Source: Acidobacteriota bacterium
GTDB taxonomy: Bacteria; Acidobacteriota; Vicinamibacteria; Marinacidobacterales; SMYC01
Reading direction: 5' to 3'
Length of the DNA stretch: 6,039 nucleotides
Assembly: GCA_029263435.1 (NCBI GenBank)
Contig: JAJCXL010000578.1
Location: 1 to 6,039 of the forward strand
Positions 5,697 through 6,039 of this stretch are shown piece after piece (position 1 is the stretch's first letter; each line of letters begins with the position of its first letter). Position numbers and translations under genes: made by a program. The notes beneath the pieces were generated by a model. That model did not search any database. It saw only the letters and a list, made by a program, of their open reading frames with translations, and was not told where the DNA came from.

Positions 5697-5807
5697 GCCC
5701 CGAGGCGTTGCGGTCGGGAGTCTCGAACCCTCGAAGAACGAGAACCTGCATAAAGTCAGTCGTTTTCGCGATAGACTGTGCGGTGGTCCAGTTGGAGGGA
5801 CCTTCTC
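5697..5807. other. Intergenic spacer before the gamma-glutamyltransferase
   Basis: These 111 bp contain no gene. A weak stem, CCCGA (5699-5703) with TCGGG (5714-5718), follows the upstream stop but has no T tract. GGAGG at 5794-5798 is 9 nt before ATG 5808 and serves the next gene. I see no convincing promoter, so the next gene could be read through from upstream or have its own weak promoter here. Confidence 0.4.
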
Positions 5808-6039
5808 ATGAGTACCAAACCCCCTAAGATCGATACCGATTTAGTCGAGCTCGGCGACAAGAAACACTACTGGCCGCAGCGCGTCGCGGTGTCGCAAAAA
5901 GGAATGATCTCGACCGCCCACTACCGCGCGACCGAAGCGGGGCTCGAGATGCTCGAGAGTGGCGGCAACGCTTTCGATGCAGCAGTGGCCGCAGCGTTTG
6001 CACTCGGTGTTTGCGAGCCGGCCGCTTCGGGGCTCGGCG
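5808..6039 (+). CDS. Gamma-glutamyltransferase family protein (partial, 3' end outside window)
   Basis: The first 77 residues of a gamma-glutamyltransferase/hydrolase precursor are present; the frame runs off the right edge. The family's N-terminal signature is clear: GMISTAHYRATEAGLEMLES leads into GGNAFDAAVAAAFALGVCEP and ASGLG, which corresponds to the usual start of the large subunit (G-GNA-DAAVA-A--LGV-EP--SG-GG). Such enzymes transfer or hydrolyse the gamma-glutamyl group of glutathione or related peptides after self-cleavage at a downstream Thr, which is outside the window. The start is supported by GGAGG with a 9-nt gap. Unlike the classic secreted enzymes, no signal peptide is visible: the first 30 residues are charged (STKPPKIDTDLVELGDKKHY). 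It may therefore be cytoplasmic or a divergent family member. Confidence 0.85.
   Translation, partial: MSTKPPKIDTDLVELGDKKHYWPQRVAVSQKGMISTAHYRATEAGLEMLESGGNAFDAAVAAAFALGVCEPAASGLG

Noticed and set aside
5699..5718. Possible terminator stem CCCGA/TCGGG after the receiver-ATPase gene
   Set aside because: The stem is only 5 bp with a 10-nt loop and is not followed by T residues.
1..6039. Mobile element, CRISPR, toxin-antitoxin or defence island
   Set aside because: I found no transposase or integrase motifs, no regularly spaced repeats, no terminal inverted repeats and no toxin-like small gene pair. Composition appears even across the real genes.

Overview
This window looks like an ordinary chromosomal stretch of a GC-rich, free-living Gram-negative-type bacterium. 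My best guess is an Acidobacteriota-like lineage (Gemmatimonadota or a deltaproteobacterial group are alternatives). The guess rests on gene content: a ChvG-like kinase, a secreted D-glutamate-deacylase-like amidohydrolase, a receiver fused to an RsbW-type ATPase, and a gamma-glutamyltransferase. No marker gene fixes the taxonomy. I see no rRNA, tRNA, CRISPR array, insertion sequence, integrase or attachment site.

Layout. At 2-100 (+) is the last membrane helix and charged tail of a gene that begins outside the window. A 200-bp spacer follows, then a 67-residue, very hydrophobic membrane protein (303-506, +). Its 3' end overlaps, tail to tail, the end of a sensor histidine kinase (430-2031, -). 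The kinase lies 13 nt downstream of an OmpR-family response regulator (2045-2761, -). The two form a regulator-kinase operon whose signature segments resemble the acid/envelope-stress pair ChvG/ChvI. Diverging from this operon is an unrecognised ORF (about 2913-3380, +) with a signal peptide or anchor and one more helix. Its last 31 codons lie antisense to the next gene, so it may be a truncated remnant.

A D-glutamate-deacylase-like amidohydrolase (3287-4693, -) has a GTG start, a strong Shine-Dalgarno and a good extended -10 promoter. From the same 115-bp divergent spacer, a receiver plus anti-sigma-factor-type ATPase protein reads rightwards (4809-5696, +). After 111 bp comes the N-terminus of a gamma-glutamyltransferase-family enzyme (5808 to the window edge, +).

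How the genes may work together. The kinase and regulator are a clear functional pair, probably sensing an envelope condition, and the divergent small membrane ORF could be one of their targets. The receiver-ATPase is an orphan with no kinase or sigma-factor partner in view and probably acts by protein contact, because it has no DNA-binding domain. The deacylase and the gamma-glutamyltransferase both act on glutamate-type peptide or acyl substrates, which hints at peptide or cell-wall fragment catabolism. They are in opposite orientation, so this is only a suggestion.

I found no strong case for a wholly new system. The most notable points are the receiver-RsbW hybrid with a D/N change in its acidic pocket, the ChvG/ChvI-like pair without its usual alphaproteobacterial neighbours, the apparent remnant ORF at 2913-3380, and two convergent gene pairs that overlap in coding sequence with no visible intrinsic terminator.
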